Below are positions 8,477-17,453 of a DNA stretch of 34,464 nucleotides, one piece after another. The stretch's first letter is position 1; each line of letters starts with the position of its first letter. Origin of the DNA: CAZADA01 sp964636945 (lineage in GTDB: Bacteria; Pseudomonadota; Alphaproteobacteria; Caulobacterales; Maricaulaceae); contig CAZWVH010000031.1 of NCBI GenBank assembly GCA_964636945.1, positions 1 to 34,464 on the forward strand. The letters are read 5' to 3'. The notes under the pieces are model-generated. The model did no database searches, had not been told where the DNA came from, and saw only the letters and a program-made list of their open reading frames with translations. A program made the position numbers and the translations under genes.

Positions 8477-8989
8477 TCAGACCTCGGACGCATTTTTGGA
8501 GTTGAGCGCGCGAAGATCGATGGTCTCCGGCTGCTGAGCTTCGTGAGGATGTTCAGCGCTGGTGTAAACGCGCAGGTTCGACAATTGTTTGCGCGCCAGC
8601 GGGCTTTCTTTGGGAAGCATGCGTTGGACGGCCTTCATCAAAACGCGCTCGGGAAACCGGCCATCCAACACCTTGTCTGCGGTGCGCGATTTGATCCCGC
8701 CGGGATAGCCTGTGTGCCAATAGTAGGTTTTTTGGGTGCGCTTGCGCCCGGTGAACACCACTTTGTCGGCATTGGTGACCACCACATAGTCGCCACAGTC
8801 CACGTGCGGCGTGTAATCCGCGCGGTGCTTGCCGCGCAGGCGCGTGGCGATGAACGCCGCCAGCCGGCCCACCACAAGGCCCTCTGCGTCAATGTGGATC
8901 CACTTCTTCGCGCGCTCGCCTTCCAGGTCCGCGCTCTTTAAAACGAAGCTCCGCGGGCGTTCGCCATGCGGTGCAGTATCGGCAGCCAT
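8477..8989 (-). CDS. rplM: 50S ribosomal protein L13
   Basis: An early-assembly protein of the large subunit. The 170-residue product contains KKWIHIDAEGLVVGRLAA, HRADYTPHVDCGDYVVV, KTYYWHTGYPGGIKSRT, RMLPK and LRVYTSAEHPHEAQQP, all typical of L13. The frame is open to 9082, but the ATG at 8989 is preferred because AGAGGAG lies just upstream and the extra residues do not look like L13. The N-terminal about 20 residues (MAADTAPHGERPRSFVLKSA) exceed the E. coli form. First gene of the operon with rpsI. Confidence 0.98.
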   Translation of the reverse strand: MAADTAPHGERPRSFVLKSADLEGERAKKWIHIDAEGLVVGRLAAFIATRLRGKHRADYTPHVDCGDYVVVTNADKVVFTGRKRTQKTYYWHTGYPGGIKSRTADKVLDGRFPERVLMKAVQRMLPKESPLARKQLSNLRVYTSAEHPHEAQQPETIDLRALNSKNASEV

Positions 8990-9019
8990 GCTGCACTCCT
9001 CTTTCACGATGAAGCGAGG

Positions 9020-9048
9020 CGTGTACCCGGATAAGCCAGGGTCGTCAA
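9020..9048 (-). promoter_or_regulatory. Candidate promoter of the rplM-rpsI operon
   Basis: On the minus strand CTTGACG (TTGACG at 9043-9048) is followed after 17 bases by TACACG (9020-9025), about 30 bases before the rplM start. The -35 is good and the -10 is poor. Alphaproteobacterial housekeeping promoters often show CTTGAC with a weaker -10. Identified by eye only. Confidence 0.38.
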
Positions 9049-9216
9049 GCACAAGATTCGCAAAAAACCCATTGTAGTTCATATTGATACAAAGCGGTAT
9101 TATGTGCCTCCACCCACTTGTGGGGGTTGATGAAGGAAGATTTTCTGGCCTGGCCTCTGGTCAAGTGCGCGTTTGAATTGCACTTTGCGGGAAATAACCC
9201 CTTATCGGAGTTCGCC

Positions 9217-10299
9217 ATGACCGCCACCATCGCACGCACGGCAACCGCGTGGTCCAAACTCGTTTCGCTTGTCGTGTTCAGCTTTGCGCTAGTCGCCTGT
9301 GGTCAATCGGAAACCACGCCAACCGACGATCCAACACGTTCACAGCCAACCGCAAACTCGGCCGAGGGCCCTGCTTCTGTAGACGCCCCAGGTGATGCGC
9401 CTGCCGATGCGCCTGGCGATGAGTTGGTGCTGACCGTGATTGAGCGGTTCAATGATCTGGGCGCTCCCATCACAGCGCTCGCCGCGTTGCCCGACCGTTC
9501 AGAACCATGGAAAGGCCGAGCCATCGCAGCCAAACAGGGTGGCGGCCTGACCTTTATTGATCTCACCTTTGGCGAATTAACCGAAGTCGATTCGCCGGAA
9601 TTTTCTTCGATGGTCACCGCGCCAGCATTTCAGTTGCGAGGGTCAAACACGCCGTTGATCGTGGCTACAGGTCCCACTCTGACTGAGGTGCAGGCCTACG
9701 TGTACATCATGGGAAACGATATCTTTCAGGCAGTGCCCACCGAGCCGATCACCGTGGAAGGCGGCGTTCAATTGCTATGTGCGGTGAGAAACACCGAAGC
9801 GCTCGTGGAATTTATAGTCGTTGGCGCCACGGAGGCCGCACAATGGACCTTGCGCGACGATGGCGGCGATGCTTTGGCGGCGGAGAAAGTGGCCGACAGG
9901 CCCGAAGCTGCGGGCGCGACCGCGTGTGCGTCCGCCGGAGGGCGTGATACACTATTCTTGGATGCCGACGGCGCGTTGTTTGACGGGGTTCGCGGTCTTG
10001 CCGCATCGGTCTTGGAGCATCAGCCCAATCCGGCCGAGATCGTTAATGTTGCGTTGATCGCCCGCCGCGGTGGCGGCTTTGCTGTCGCTGACCCGGCCAC
10101 AGGCGAGGTGCTCGCCCGTGCGCGCATCCAAACCGGACTCAACGCGGAAGGCATTGCCAGCGCTAGCAAAATGGCTGTGGCTGACGGCAATTATGGCGGC
10201 AGCTACAATGCCGGAGCATTGCTGTTGTCAAGCGGCGACAGCGTTGTGACGATTGCATTGGATCAGGCGGCGGCCATTTTGGCTGAGGCGGCGCGCTGA
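9217..10299 (+). CDS. Hypothetical lipoprotein
   Basis: A 360-residue protein with an N-terminal signal ending in ALVAC (Cys28), a convincing lipobox. A low-complexity linker follows (residues 30-68), rich in T, S, P and with the short repeat DAPGDAPADAPGDE. The rest is mixed beta-strand-like sequence with recurring short Gly/Asp turns, which could be a propeller-like fold; no family was recognised. The ATG at 9217 is chosen because CGGAG sits 6 bases upstream and the signal peptide begins there; the frame is open from 9118. Its last 37 bases overlap the 3' end of the convergent ctaA gene. Confidence 0.7.
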   Translation: MTATIARTATAWSKLVSLVVFSFALVACGQSETTPTDDPTRSQPTANSAEGPASVDAPGDAPADAPGDELVLTVIERFNDLGAPITALAALPDRSEPWKGRAIAAKQGGGLTFIDLTFGELTEVDSPEFSSMVTAPAFQLRGSNTPLIVATGPTLTEVQAYVYIMGNDIFQAVPTEPITVEGGVQLLCAVRNTEALVEFIVVGATEAAQWTLRDDGGDALAAEKVADRPEAAGATACASAGGRDTLFLDADGALFDGVRGLAASVLEHQPNPAEIVNVALIARRGGGFAVADPATGEVLARARIQTGLNAEGIASASKMAVADGNYGGSYNAGALLLSSGDSVVTIALDQAAAILAEAAR

Positions 10300-11348
10300 G
10301 GCGGAGGCCAGCTCGCGCGCACCGCCAAAACCGCCACGCCAAACAAGATGGCGGCCAGTCCTTGATGAAAGGCGCTCAGCGACAGCGGCGCCGCATGCAC
10401 CAGCGTGATCACGCCTAAAATGGTTTGTGCGCCCACAGCGCCCAGCAAGAAAACAGCGTATCGCCGCAATGGATCGCCATGGGTTGTGGCGCGCCATATG
10501 GCCACCGCCAACCCGACGGCGATCGCAACCAGCGCATAGGCCATCATGCGATGGTGGAATTGTACGCTCGCCCGATTTTCAAACGCATCCGCCCACCAAG
10601 GTGAGATGGCGCCATACGCCTGCGGTACAAACTGTCCGCCCATTAATGGCCAGTCGGTGTAAATGCGGCCAGCATCGAGGCCCGCGACCAGAGCGCCGAG
10701 AATGATCTGCGCGAAAATCAACACGGCGAACACTGATGTGGCTGGCATGATCCACCTTGGACTCTGACGCGGTGTGCGTGGTGCAGCCACATCAGCCAAC
10801 GTCCACACCAGCGCGCCAAACAGAACAAACGCCAAGCCCAAATGCGCCGCCAGGCGATAATGGCTCACATCCACATTCTCCGTGAGACCACTGGACACCA
10901 TCCACCAGCCCACAAACCCCTGCAGCCCGCCAAGTACAAGGATCAAAACCATGCGTCCACGCAACTGGCGAGGAATCCACCCCATCGCCCAGAAGGCCAG
11001 CAAGGGCAGAGCAAACGCCAAGCCTAAAGTGCGGCCGAGTTGGCGGTGCCCCCATTCCCACCAGTAAATAAACTGAAATTCAGCCAGGCTCATGCCCCGG
11101 TTTTGCAGCTGGTATTCGGGAATCTGTTTGTATTTCTCAAACTCCTCCTGCCACGCCCCTTGTGACAGAGGCGGCATCGCCCCGGTAACAGGCTTCCATT
11201 CGGTGATCGATAGCCCTGAGTCGGTCAGGCGTGTGAGGCCGCCGATAATGATCATGGAAAACGTCAACGCGACGACCAGCCCCAGCCAAATCGACACAAT
11301 CCATGTCCGTCGATGCATTCGCTGTGAGCCTTCGTCCACCTTGTTCAC
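10263..11348 (-). CDS. ctaA: Heme A synthase (COX15/CtaA type)
   Basis: This membrane enzyme hydroxylates the C8 methyl of heme O to give heme A for cytochrome c oxidase. The 361-residue protein has about eight hydrophobic segments and the family's four heme-ligand histidine regions: WEWGHRQLGR, VDVSHYRLAAHLG, SVQFHHRMMAY and LSAFHQGLAAI. The N-terminal IIGGLTRLTDSGLSITEW and IYTDWPLMGGQFVPQ are highly characteristic. The start is a GTG at 11348 preceded by GAGGACGGGC; an ATG ten codons in is the alternative. No other cytochrome-oxidase assembly gene is adjacent. The last codons overlap the convergent lipoprotein gene by 37 bases. Confidence 0.96.
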   Translation of the reverse strand: MNKVDEGSQRMHRRTWIVSIWLGLVVALTFSMIIIGGLTRLTDSGLSITEWKPVTGAMPPLSQGAWQEEFEKYKQIPEYQLQNRGMSLAEFQFIYWWEWGHRQLGRTLGLAFALPLLAFWAMGWIPRQLRGRMVLILVLGGLQGFVGWWMVSSGLTENVDVSHYRLAAHLGLAFVLFGALVWTLADVAAPRTPRQSPRWIMPATSVFAVLIFAQIILGALVAGLDAGRIYTDWPLMGGQFVPQAYGAISPWWADAFENRASVQFHHRMMAYALVAIAVGLAVAIWRATTHGDPLRRYAVFLLGAVGAQTILGVITLVHAAPLSLSAFHQGLAAILFGVAVLAVRASWPPPQRAASAKMAAA

Positions 11349-11485
11349 GCCCGTCCTCGATCTGTTACCCGCCAGTGAGGGAAATAACGCCTCTCGCGAT
11401 CGCGCCTAGTCGGCGTGGCGGCGTGTCGCGCTTTGTCACGCTGGAATGTTCGCCTATGTGATGTACGCAACAGAAGGATTAGCCA

Positions 11486-11698
11486 ATGAGCGCCCGCAGT
11501 AAACGCGCCCTCGCAAGCCTTGTTCTCGTCATTTACATGCTGGCGTTTATCGGCTTGGCGGCATTTGTGGCGCCGCCCTTGGCGGACAAAAAATGGCTAT
11601 TGGGCATTGCAACGTTTGTGGCCGGCGTGACTTGGGCTGTCCCGCTGATCCCGTTTTTGCGCTGGGTCAGTCGCGGCGACCAAACCCCTCAGGCATAA
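11486..11698 (+). CDS. Small membrane protein, DUF2842 family
   Basis: A 70-residue protein with a basic N terminus (MSARSKRALA) and two hydrophobic segments (about 11-31 and 38-58). The end WAVPLIPFLRWVSR matches the pattern of DUF2842, a small two-helix family that is largely alphaproteobacterial and has no known function. AGAAGGA lies upstream of the ATG. The stop overlaps the 3' end of the convergent pyk gene by 10 bases. Confidence 0.75.
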   Translation: MSARSKRALASLVLVIYMLAFIGLAAFVAPPLADKKWLLGIATFVAGVTWAVPLIPFLRWVSRGDQTPQA

Positions 11699-13101
11699 GC
11701 CACGCGCATGATATTCGTGGTGCCGGGCACGCCAAAGGGGAATCCGGCCGTCACCACCAATCGATCGCCAGCCTCCGCAAATCCCGAAGCGCGCACGCGA
11801 TCGCACGCTTCCAGCGTCATTTCCTGCAAACCTTCTGGTTCGCTGGTCAGCTCGCTGTGCAGTCCCCAAACGACACACAAACGGCGAGCGCGTTCTTGGC
11901 TGGGCGTGAGCGCAATCAGTGGCGTGTTGGGGCGCTCGCGCGCCATGCGCAATGCTGTGGAACCTGAATGGGTATAGGTCACGATGACTTTGGCGTTGAT
12001 AGTTTGCGCCGCCAGTCGCGCCGCGGCCGTAACTGCGTCAGCCGCGTTGGGTTCGTGCGTTGGTTGCCACAAGTGCAGCTGTTCAGCATAAATGTCTGAG
12101 CTTTCGGTGCGCTCAATAATCCTGTTCATCATTTGCACGGCCAGGACAGGATAATCTCCGGCCGCCGTTTCACCCGAAAGCATCACGGCGTCAGCGCCAT
12201 CGAACACCGCGCCGGCAACGTCAGTGCCCTCTGCACGGGTCGGCATGGGCCGTGAAATCATGGAATCCAACATCTGCGTGGCGACCACCACGGGTTTGCC
12301 TTCGGCGCGACACCGACGCACAAGGGACTTTTGGATCAGCGGCACATCCTCCATCGGACATTCGACGCCAAGGTCGCCCCGCGCCACCATGATCGCGTCA
12401 CAAAGGTCTAGAATTTCATCAATACCGTCGACGGCGGCCGGCTTTTCAATCTTCGCCATGATGTTGGCTTGTCCATCCACCAACTTGCGCAGCTCCGCCA
12501 CGTCAGCGGCGCTCTGGACAAACGACTGGGCGACCCAGTCCACGCCCAGTTCCAGTGCAAAGCGCAAATCAGCTAGGTCCTTGTTTGTTAAGGCGCCGCC
12601 TGGGATGACCCGGCCTGGAATATTCACGCCCTTGCGATTGGAGATCCGACCATCGAGTTCGGCTTCGAGATTGGCGAAGTCCGGACCGCATTCGATGACC
12701 GAGAAACGTAGCTTTCCGTCATCCACCAAGACCTTGGCTCCCGGTTCAAGGGCTGCAAACAATTCAGGATGCGGGAGGCGAACACGTTGCGCGTCTCCCG
12801 GGTCCGTTTTTGAATCCAGGATGAAACGCTGGCCCATCTTAATGTCCGCTCCGCCATCCGCGAACGTTCCCACTCTATGTTTGGGACCCTGCAAGTCAGC
12901 CAAAATCGCAATGGGCCGATCAAAGCGGGCCTCAAGCTCACGAATGGTCTTGTGAGACGCGGCATGATCGGCGTGTTCGCCATGGCTAAAATTCAAGCGG
13001 AATACATCTGCCCCGGATTGAAACAGATCGGCTAAACACTCTGGCGTCCGGCATGCCGGTCCGACTGTGGCGATGATTTTGGTGGCCCGTGATCGACGCA
13101 T
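11689..13101 (-). CDS. pyk: Pyruvate kinase
   Basis: Catalyses phosphoenolpyruvate plus ADP to pyruvate plus ATP, the last step of glycolysis. The 470-residue product is normal length. Motifs: TKIIATVGPAC (7-17), RLNFSHGEH (35-43), ADLQGPKHRVGTF (68-80), VLVDDGKLRF, the active-site region IMAKIEKPAAVDGIDEIL, MVARGDLGVECP and DAVMLSGETAAGDYP. In the usual L-Q-G-P-K-I-R segment this protein has H in place of I. The ATG at 13101 is chosen on the strong GGGAGGGG upstream; the frame is open to 13269. It overlaps the DUF2842 gene by 10 bases at the 3' end. Confidence 0.97.
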   Translation of the reverse strand: MRRSRATKIIATVGPACRTPECLADLFQSGADVFRLNFSHGEHADHAASHKTIRELEARFDRPIAILADLQGPKHRVGTFADGGADIKMGQRFILDSKTDPGDAQRVRLPHPELFAALEPGAKVLVDDGKLRFSVIECGPDFANLEAELDGRISNRKGVNIPGRVIPGGALTNKDLADLRFALELGVDWVAQSFVQSAADVAELRKLVDGQANIMAKIEKPAAVDGIDEILDLCDAIMVARGDLGVECPMEDVPLIQKSLVRRCRAEGKPVVVATQMLDSMISRPMPTRAEGTDVAGAVFDGADAVMLSGETAAGDYPVLAVQMMNRIIERTESSDIYAEQLHLWQPTHEPNAADAVTAAARLAAQTINAKVIVTYTHSGSTALRMARERPNTPLIALTPSQERARRLCVVWGLHSELTSEPEGLQEMTLEACDRVRASGFAEAGDRLVVTAGFPFGVPGTTNIMRVAYA

Positions 13102-13320
13102 GAATTCCCCTCCCCAACCGATTTCGACAAAGACGTTAGCGCTATCATTCGCGATCTGGGTAGCTGTCGAGCGGTCTTTGCCTGTTTTTGTCAATGATGC
13201 AAATGGTGAAGCTGACAAATTCGAGATCACAATGTGAAACGGCTTTTCATGGCGAGCCCAGCGCACCACTTATGATGAGACCGCGGCGTTGCCCGCGCCC
13301 GACACCTTAGCGAGGACACC

Positions 13321-13791
13321 ATGACCAAGCGCTACACAAAATCGGAAGACGCAATCAACAATCTCGATGCCGTCCAATTTGAAGTGACGCAGAACGACGC
13401 GACTGAACCGCGCTTTCGCAATGCGTATTGGGACAATAAGGAACCGGGACTGTATGTGGATGTGGTCAGCGGTGAGCCACTGTTTGCATCTGTGGATAAG
13501 TTCGACTCAAAGTCGGGCTGGCCGAGCTTCGTTCGACCGTTGGAGCCGGAGAATGTGGTCGAACACACTGACACATCTCATGGAATGACCCGGGTCGAGG
13601 TTCGGTCAAAGCACGGTGATTCCCATTTGGGCCATGTATTTCCCGATGGCCCGAAAGAAGAAACCGGATTGCGCTACTGTATCAATTCGGCGGCTCTGCG
13701 CTTCATACCTGTCGCGCAATTGGAGGCCGAAGGGTATGGCGAATATTTAAGCCTGTTTGAACAACAACCGCAGACCGACAGCGCAAGCTGA
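13321..13791 (+). CDS. msrB: Peptide-methionine (R)-S-oxide reductase MsrB, zinc-free single-Cys form
   Basis: MsrB reduces methionine-R-sulfoxide in oxidised proteins. The 156-residue product has DKFDSKSGWPSF (59-70), HTDTSHGMTRVEV (82-94), HLGHVFPDGP (102-111) and the catalytic GLRYCIN (116-122, Cys120). The two CxxC pairs that bind structural zinc in many MsrBs are replaced (YVDVVSGEPL and RSKHGDSH), and the usual resolving-Cys position before GWPSF is Ser-Lys-Ser. Cys120 is the only cysteine in the protein. Regeneration probably uses an external thiol or a sulfenic-acid route. GAGG precedes the ATG. Confidence 0.95.
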   Translation: MTKRYTKSEDAINNLDAVQFEVTQNDATEPRFRNAYWDNKEPGLYVDVVSGEPLFASVDKFDSKSGWPSFVRPLEPENVVEHTDTSHGMTRVEVRSKHGDSHLGHVFPDGPKEETGLRYCINSAALRFIPVAQLEAEGYGEYLSLFEQQPQTDSAS

Positions 13792-13836
13792 TGGTCCATC
13801 CGTGATCAAAGATGCTCGGTGTGATCCCAGGCTCAG

Positions 13837-14823
13837 TCAGTCCACAACGATGCGAAAGCGCACCGTGTCGGCGTAATTTCCTGCCGGGAGGCGCGTGGGA
13901 TCGTTTTCGAGCAATACCGAAATGGGAATGGCTGTTTCGCCAGGACGGCGGCCAGTCATTCCTCCCGGTATGTTGACATCGTAGGCCGATTGCAGCGGTA
14001 CAGGTTGGCCATCAACAAGCAGTTGGTAGTTCAATGCATACTCCACGCTTGGATCAACATGTTTCATTTCCCCGCCATTGTCGGATGAAATGCTCAGTCG
14101 TAAGTCCGTATTCGTGCGAGCATAGAGCACGGTGTCGCGTTGGGCGTTGACGATGTCGTCACCAAAATCAAACGTATTCACTAGGATTGGCGGATCAAAC
14201 TGCCCCGACTGAAACGAGATATCGGCCACCGGCTGGACATTGACCAGAAAGGGCACGATCCGGCGGTGTCGCTCGAGAAACAGCCCATTACGCACTTCGA
14301 AGATTGTGAAGATGAGATTGGAGCGGTAGCGCTGCGCCAGCGCCGCCTGACGATCGGCAATACGTGCAAACAATCGGATTGATTGGCTGGACACCCTTGA
14401 CCGGCTATTGAACGAGCCCCGGATGCGGTTCCTGTCCTCGCCAAAGCGATGCGAACTGACCAGTGATTGACTGCTGCTGGTTGACGACACAACGCTGAAC
14501 GCCAAGTCATGACGCCCCCCCACAGCCACTGACTGTCCCCCTGGGGCGTCGGACTGGATCACCACCATATACTCGCAACTGGGTCCGCTATGGCTGACCG
14601 AAATTTGGAACGGCTCAAAATATCCATTGAATTTGAACGGGTTGTATCCACTCGCCCCACGCCCACTCCAAATGATCTCCGTGGGAGTTTTGAGAGCCAA
14701 AGAACATCCGTCTGCAAAAATCGCCTGCGCGAGTACGCGCGGTGCGCCTATTGGCGTGACCGCAATTTGCAGTGCGGCCAGAACCATCACAACGGACGCC
14801 TTCCATCCCAGAGCAGGTCTCAT
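13837..14823 (-). CDS. Chaperone-usher fimbrial tip adhesin-like protein (SCPU-type C-terminal domain)
   Basis: A 328-residue secreted protein (signal peptide about 1-33, ending RVLAQA) in the last position of the chaperone-usher operon. Its ATG overlaps the usher stop (ATGA). An N-terminal domain with Cys40 and Cys83, possibly a disulfide, is followed by a Ser/Arg-rich stretch (112-150). A C-terminal pilin-like domain ends LPAGNYADTVRFRIVVD, the pattern of spore-coat-U (SCPU) pilins. Length about 1.5 times a pilin and final position match two-domain tip adhesins such as CsuE of archaic systems. The adhesin role is inferred from position and architecture; the ligand is unknown. Confidence 0.72.
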   Translation of the reverse strand: MRPALGWKASVVMVLAALQIAVTPIGAPRVLAQAIFADGCSLALKTPTEIIWSGRGASGYNPFKFNGYFEPFQISVSHSGPSCEYMVVIQSDAPGGQSVAVGGRHDLAFSVVSSTSSSQSLVSSHRFGEDRNRIRGSFNSRSRVSSQSIRLFARIADRQAALAQRYRSNLIFTIFEVRNGLFLERHRRIVPFLVNVQPVADISFQSGQFDPPILVNTFDFGDDIVNAQRDTVLYARTNTDLRLSISSDNGGEMKHVDPSVEYALNYQLLVDGQPVPLQSAYDVNIPGGMTGRRPGETAIPISVLLENDPTRLPAGNYADTVRFRIVVD

Positions 14824-17441
14824 GAGTCTGGATCCTTTAATTCTATGGGTTCATCCAGTCGCAAAAGGCCAATTGCGTTGGTGGGAACATCCAAATGCCC
14901 GTACTCGCCCTTGCGCATGATTACCCGATAACCCAAGCCGGCCTGAAGATTGTCGGCATAGAACCGCCCAACAGAATTGGTGAAGAACACGATGCGTTCG
15001 CCTGTGGGAGAAACGAGCTGGCCGGATTCCTGGACAAAAGGCGTTCCGTCCAGATTGATCACGCCAACGACCGAGACATTGTTGTCCGATCCCACGGTGA
15101 TTGAGTAACCTGAGCGCAGTTTGGGATATAATGTGACGCTCGCTGAATCTAACGACGTGCCCGCAGGAACATTTTCTGCCTCAACACTGAGCACACGCGG
15201 GATATAAGACGTCATATCCGTCAAGACAGCAGGGCCAAATCGGTCCGTTTGCGCGCTAAATCGCAACTTTTCCCCCTGGAAGCGAGACGTGGGGTCGAGG
15301 TACAACGTCGCCCCCTCCAACGACTCGGGAGGTTTAACCAACGCAAAACCGTCCTCCACCGGGCGTGCAATCGCAAAATCACCGCCCGCGAACACTATTG
15401 CCGTCTCTAGGCTGCCGGTCGTCAGACTGCTGGAAACAGCGTCGCCCGTTAATCCGGTAAACTCCTGACGCAGTGTCCCCAAATAACGGTTGCCCTGATA
15501 GGTTAGGCCGCCAAACACGCCTGAATTAATGTCGCTGCGGCTATAGCCCCCGGCAAGCGACAACGCCCCAACACCCCCCACCGATGATCGCGTTGCGGCG
15601 ATGGACGCGGTGTTCTCAATCGAGTTGTACGTGGAATTAAACGATGCCCGCTGGCCAAAGGGGATGGACATGGCGACTTGGACGCTCAGCTCATCGTCTT
15701 CGCCAAAATCGGCATACTGAGTCGACAGTGAAAAACTGGTGCGACCAAACATGCGCGTTAGGCTGCCAGACGCTGTGAAGACGTCCGGCTCTTCCTTAAA
15801 ATCCTGCAAGCTTGCGCCAATGCTGCCACGCACATCGAGCGGCAAATCTTGGCTGTATTGCGCAGTGGTGCGGATGGCTTCGCGTCCATCGGGAGACAGG
15901 GTGGGCGGCGCACTCGAGCCGCCGAACCGCGGGGGAGCAAATTCATCGGCCAAATATGTGTTTGTCAGATCGAAAAATCCGTTCAACAGACCTGGCGCCA
16001 ATTGCACCCGGTATCCCGCCTCAACCGCATAGGACGTATCAGTAAAGGCGCTCGTCGCCGCCGCGCCGGATACGTGCAATGCGCCCAGCTTTGTCGCCCA
16101 TACTGCATCGGCTCCAGCCAGATACTGGTCATCTCCACCCTGGGCGTTGATCCCCAAGGTCAATGTGTCGGTAATACCGCGACGGTAATAGCCGGACGCG
16201 AAGGCATCATCGTACCGATAATCCCGCTCTCCGCCCTCTAGAAAGGTGATCGGAGCGCCGCCTGTGAATGCAAACTCTGATACGCCCGGCGCCAAAAGTT
16301 GAAAATCGAATGATGTGCCAAATTGGATTCGGTCATAGGCGCCGAACGAGTCCAGAATGTTGATCTCAACAGAATTGAACGCATTGGCGCGGATGGGAAA
16401 GTCTTCAAGCGTATATCGACCTGGCGACAGGCGAAATTCGCGCAATCTCACGCCATTCACCACGACTTCCACATCAGAGACATTGTCGATGATGATATCG
16501 CGCGTCCCGGTCGGACGCACACGCTCAAAAGGTTGCAGGCTAAATTCACGGCCAAACGTGGCGCCAAGGACACTCGCACCGGACTGAAATCCGACCGCGG
16601 GCACATAGGTTTCGCCCAGGATCAATCGGCTTGCCGCCTCCTCGAAATCTTTGGTCAGGGTAATATCGCGCCGCCGCGGAATATCGTCATACTTTGGATT
16701 ATAGAAAAACCCGCTTTCCAGCACGAAGCCGCCAAAATTCATGAATCCATCAACAGCGAGCGCCGCGGTTGAATCATCGACGGCTTGTTCGCCCCATTGT
16801 TCTTGCACCGCAAAATTCGAACGAAGATTGATGGCCCCGGCGAATGCATTCGCCTCCGCATCAGCCTTGACAGATCCGGGACCTCCGCCGAACCGACGCA
16901 GGCTAATCGTGCGGTTACGACGAATTTCGGCGGGAATGTAGAGATCAAGTCGCAGCTGAGTGTGAGAAAACTCACCCCAGATCCCAACCACTTCTAACGA
17001 GGCCGTGTCATTCGCCCGGCTGGCCAAGTCAGCCTTCAGCTGCTGGAACGCGTCGTCGGTGATAATTGGATCCAACAGACCGAGAATGGCGTCATCCACC
17101 AGTTTCCAATCCGCCCCGGACTCACCTGGATCGACGGTGATAAAGCCAATTTCCGCGTTGTCTACGAAGACCGGGTATTCCGACACCGGCAGAGCATTGG
17201 TGCTTGAACCAAATAACTCCTCAAAGAGCGCTGCCTTCTCATTAGCATGCGATGAAGCTCGCTCGTTGGGCTCATCATGAGCGGAGGGGGCAGACTGTGG
17301 CTCTTGGCTTTGGGCAAGACTCACCGGTGCGCCCACCGCCACAGCAAAACCAATCGCTATGACAGCGGCAATGCAGCGTCTCAACTGTGTCAGCTGACGG
17401 ATCCAGTCCCGTCGCCGCGAGTCGCCCATGCCAAGTTCCAT
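14820..17441 (-). CDS. Outer-membrane fimbrial usher protein (archaic chaperone-usher type)
   Basis: The usher is the 24-strand outer-membrane pore that receives chaperone-bound pilins and assembles the fibre. The 873-residue product has a long n-region, a signal peptide ending SLAQS (about 44), an N-terminal periplasmic domain, and a beta-barrel rich in alternating hydrophobic strands. The region NVSDVEVVVNGVRLREFRL, LSPGRYTLEDFPI and ANAFNSVEINILDSFGAYD is strongly usher-like. The C-terminal domains carry SYIPRVLSVEAENVPAGTSL and VGRFYADNLQAGLGYRVI. The start may be the ATG at 17441 or 17429; neither has a clear ribosome site. It begins 12 bases after the chaperone stop and overlaps the adhesin by 4 bases. 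Confidence 0.92.
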   Translation of the reverse strand: MELGMGDSRRRDWIRQLTQLRRCIAAVIAIGFAVAVGAPVSLAQSQEPQSAPSAHDEPNERASSHANEKAALFEELFGSSTNALPVSEYPVFVDNAEIGFITVDPGESGADWKLVDDAILGLLDPIITDDAFQQLKADLASRANDTASLEVVGIWGEFSHTQLRLDLYIPAEIRRNRTISLRRFGGGPGSVKADAEANAFAGAINLRSNFAVQEQWGEQAVDDSTAALAVDGFMNFGGFVLESGFFYNPKYDDIPRRRDITLTKDFEEAASRLILGETYVPAVGFQSGASVLGATFGREFSLQPFERVRPTGTRDIIIDNVSDVEVVVNGVRLREFRLSPGRYTLEDFPIRANAFNSVEINILDSFGAYDRIQFGTSFDFQLLAPGVSEFAFTGGAPITFLEGGERDYRYDDAFASGYYRRGITDTLTLGINAQGGDDQYLAGADAVWATKLGALHVSGAAATSAFTDTSYAVEAGYRVQLAPGLLNGFFDLTNTYLADEFAPPRFGGSSAPPTLSPDGREAIRTTAQYSQDLPLDVRGSIGASLQDFKEEPDVFTASGSLTRMFGRTSFSLSTQYADFGEDDELSVQVAMSIPFGQRASFNSTYNSIENTASIAATRSSVGGVGALSLAGGYSRSDINSGVFGGLTYQGNRYLGTLRQEFTGLTGDAVSSSLTTGSLETAIVFAGGDFAIARPVEDGFALVKPPESLEGATLYLDPTSRFQGEKLRFSAQTDRFGPAVLTDMTSYIPRVLSVEAENVPAGTSLDSASVTLYPKLRSGYSITVGSDNNVSVVGVINLDGTPFVQESGQLVSPTGERIVFFTNSVGRFYADNLQAGLGYRVIMRKGEYGHLDVPTNAIGLLRLDEPIELKDPDS

Positions 17442-17453
17442 GCGCCAACCGTT

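Noticed and set aside
9381..9425. Repeat array (gatgcgcctg-like units) as a functional DNA repeat
   Set aside because: It is only the coding sequence of a short DAPGDAPADAPGDE linker in a lipoprotein. The copies are too few and imperfect.
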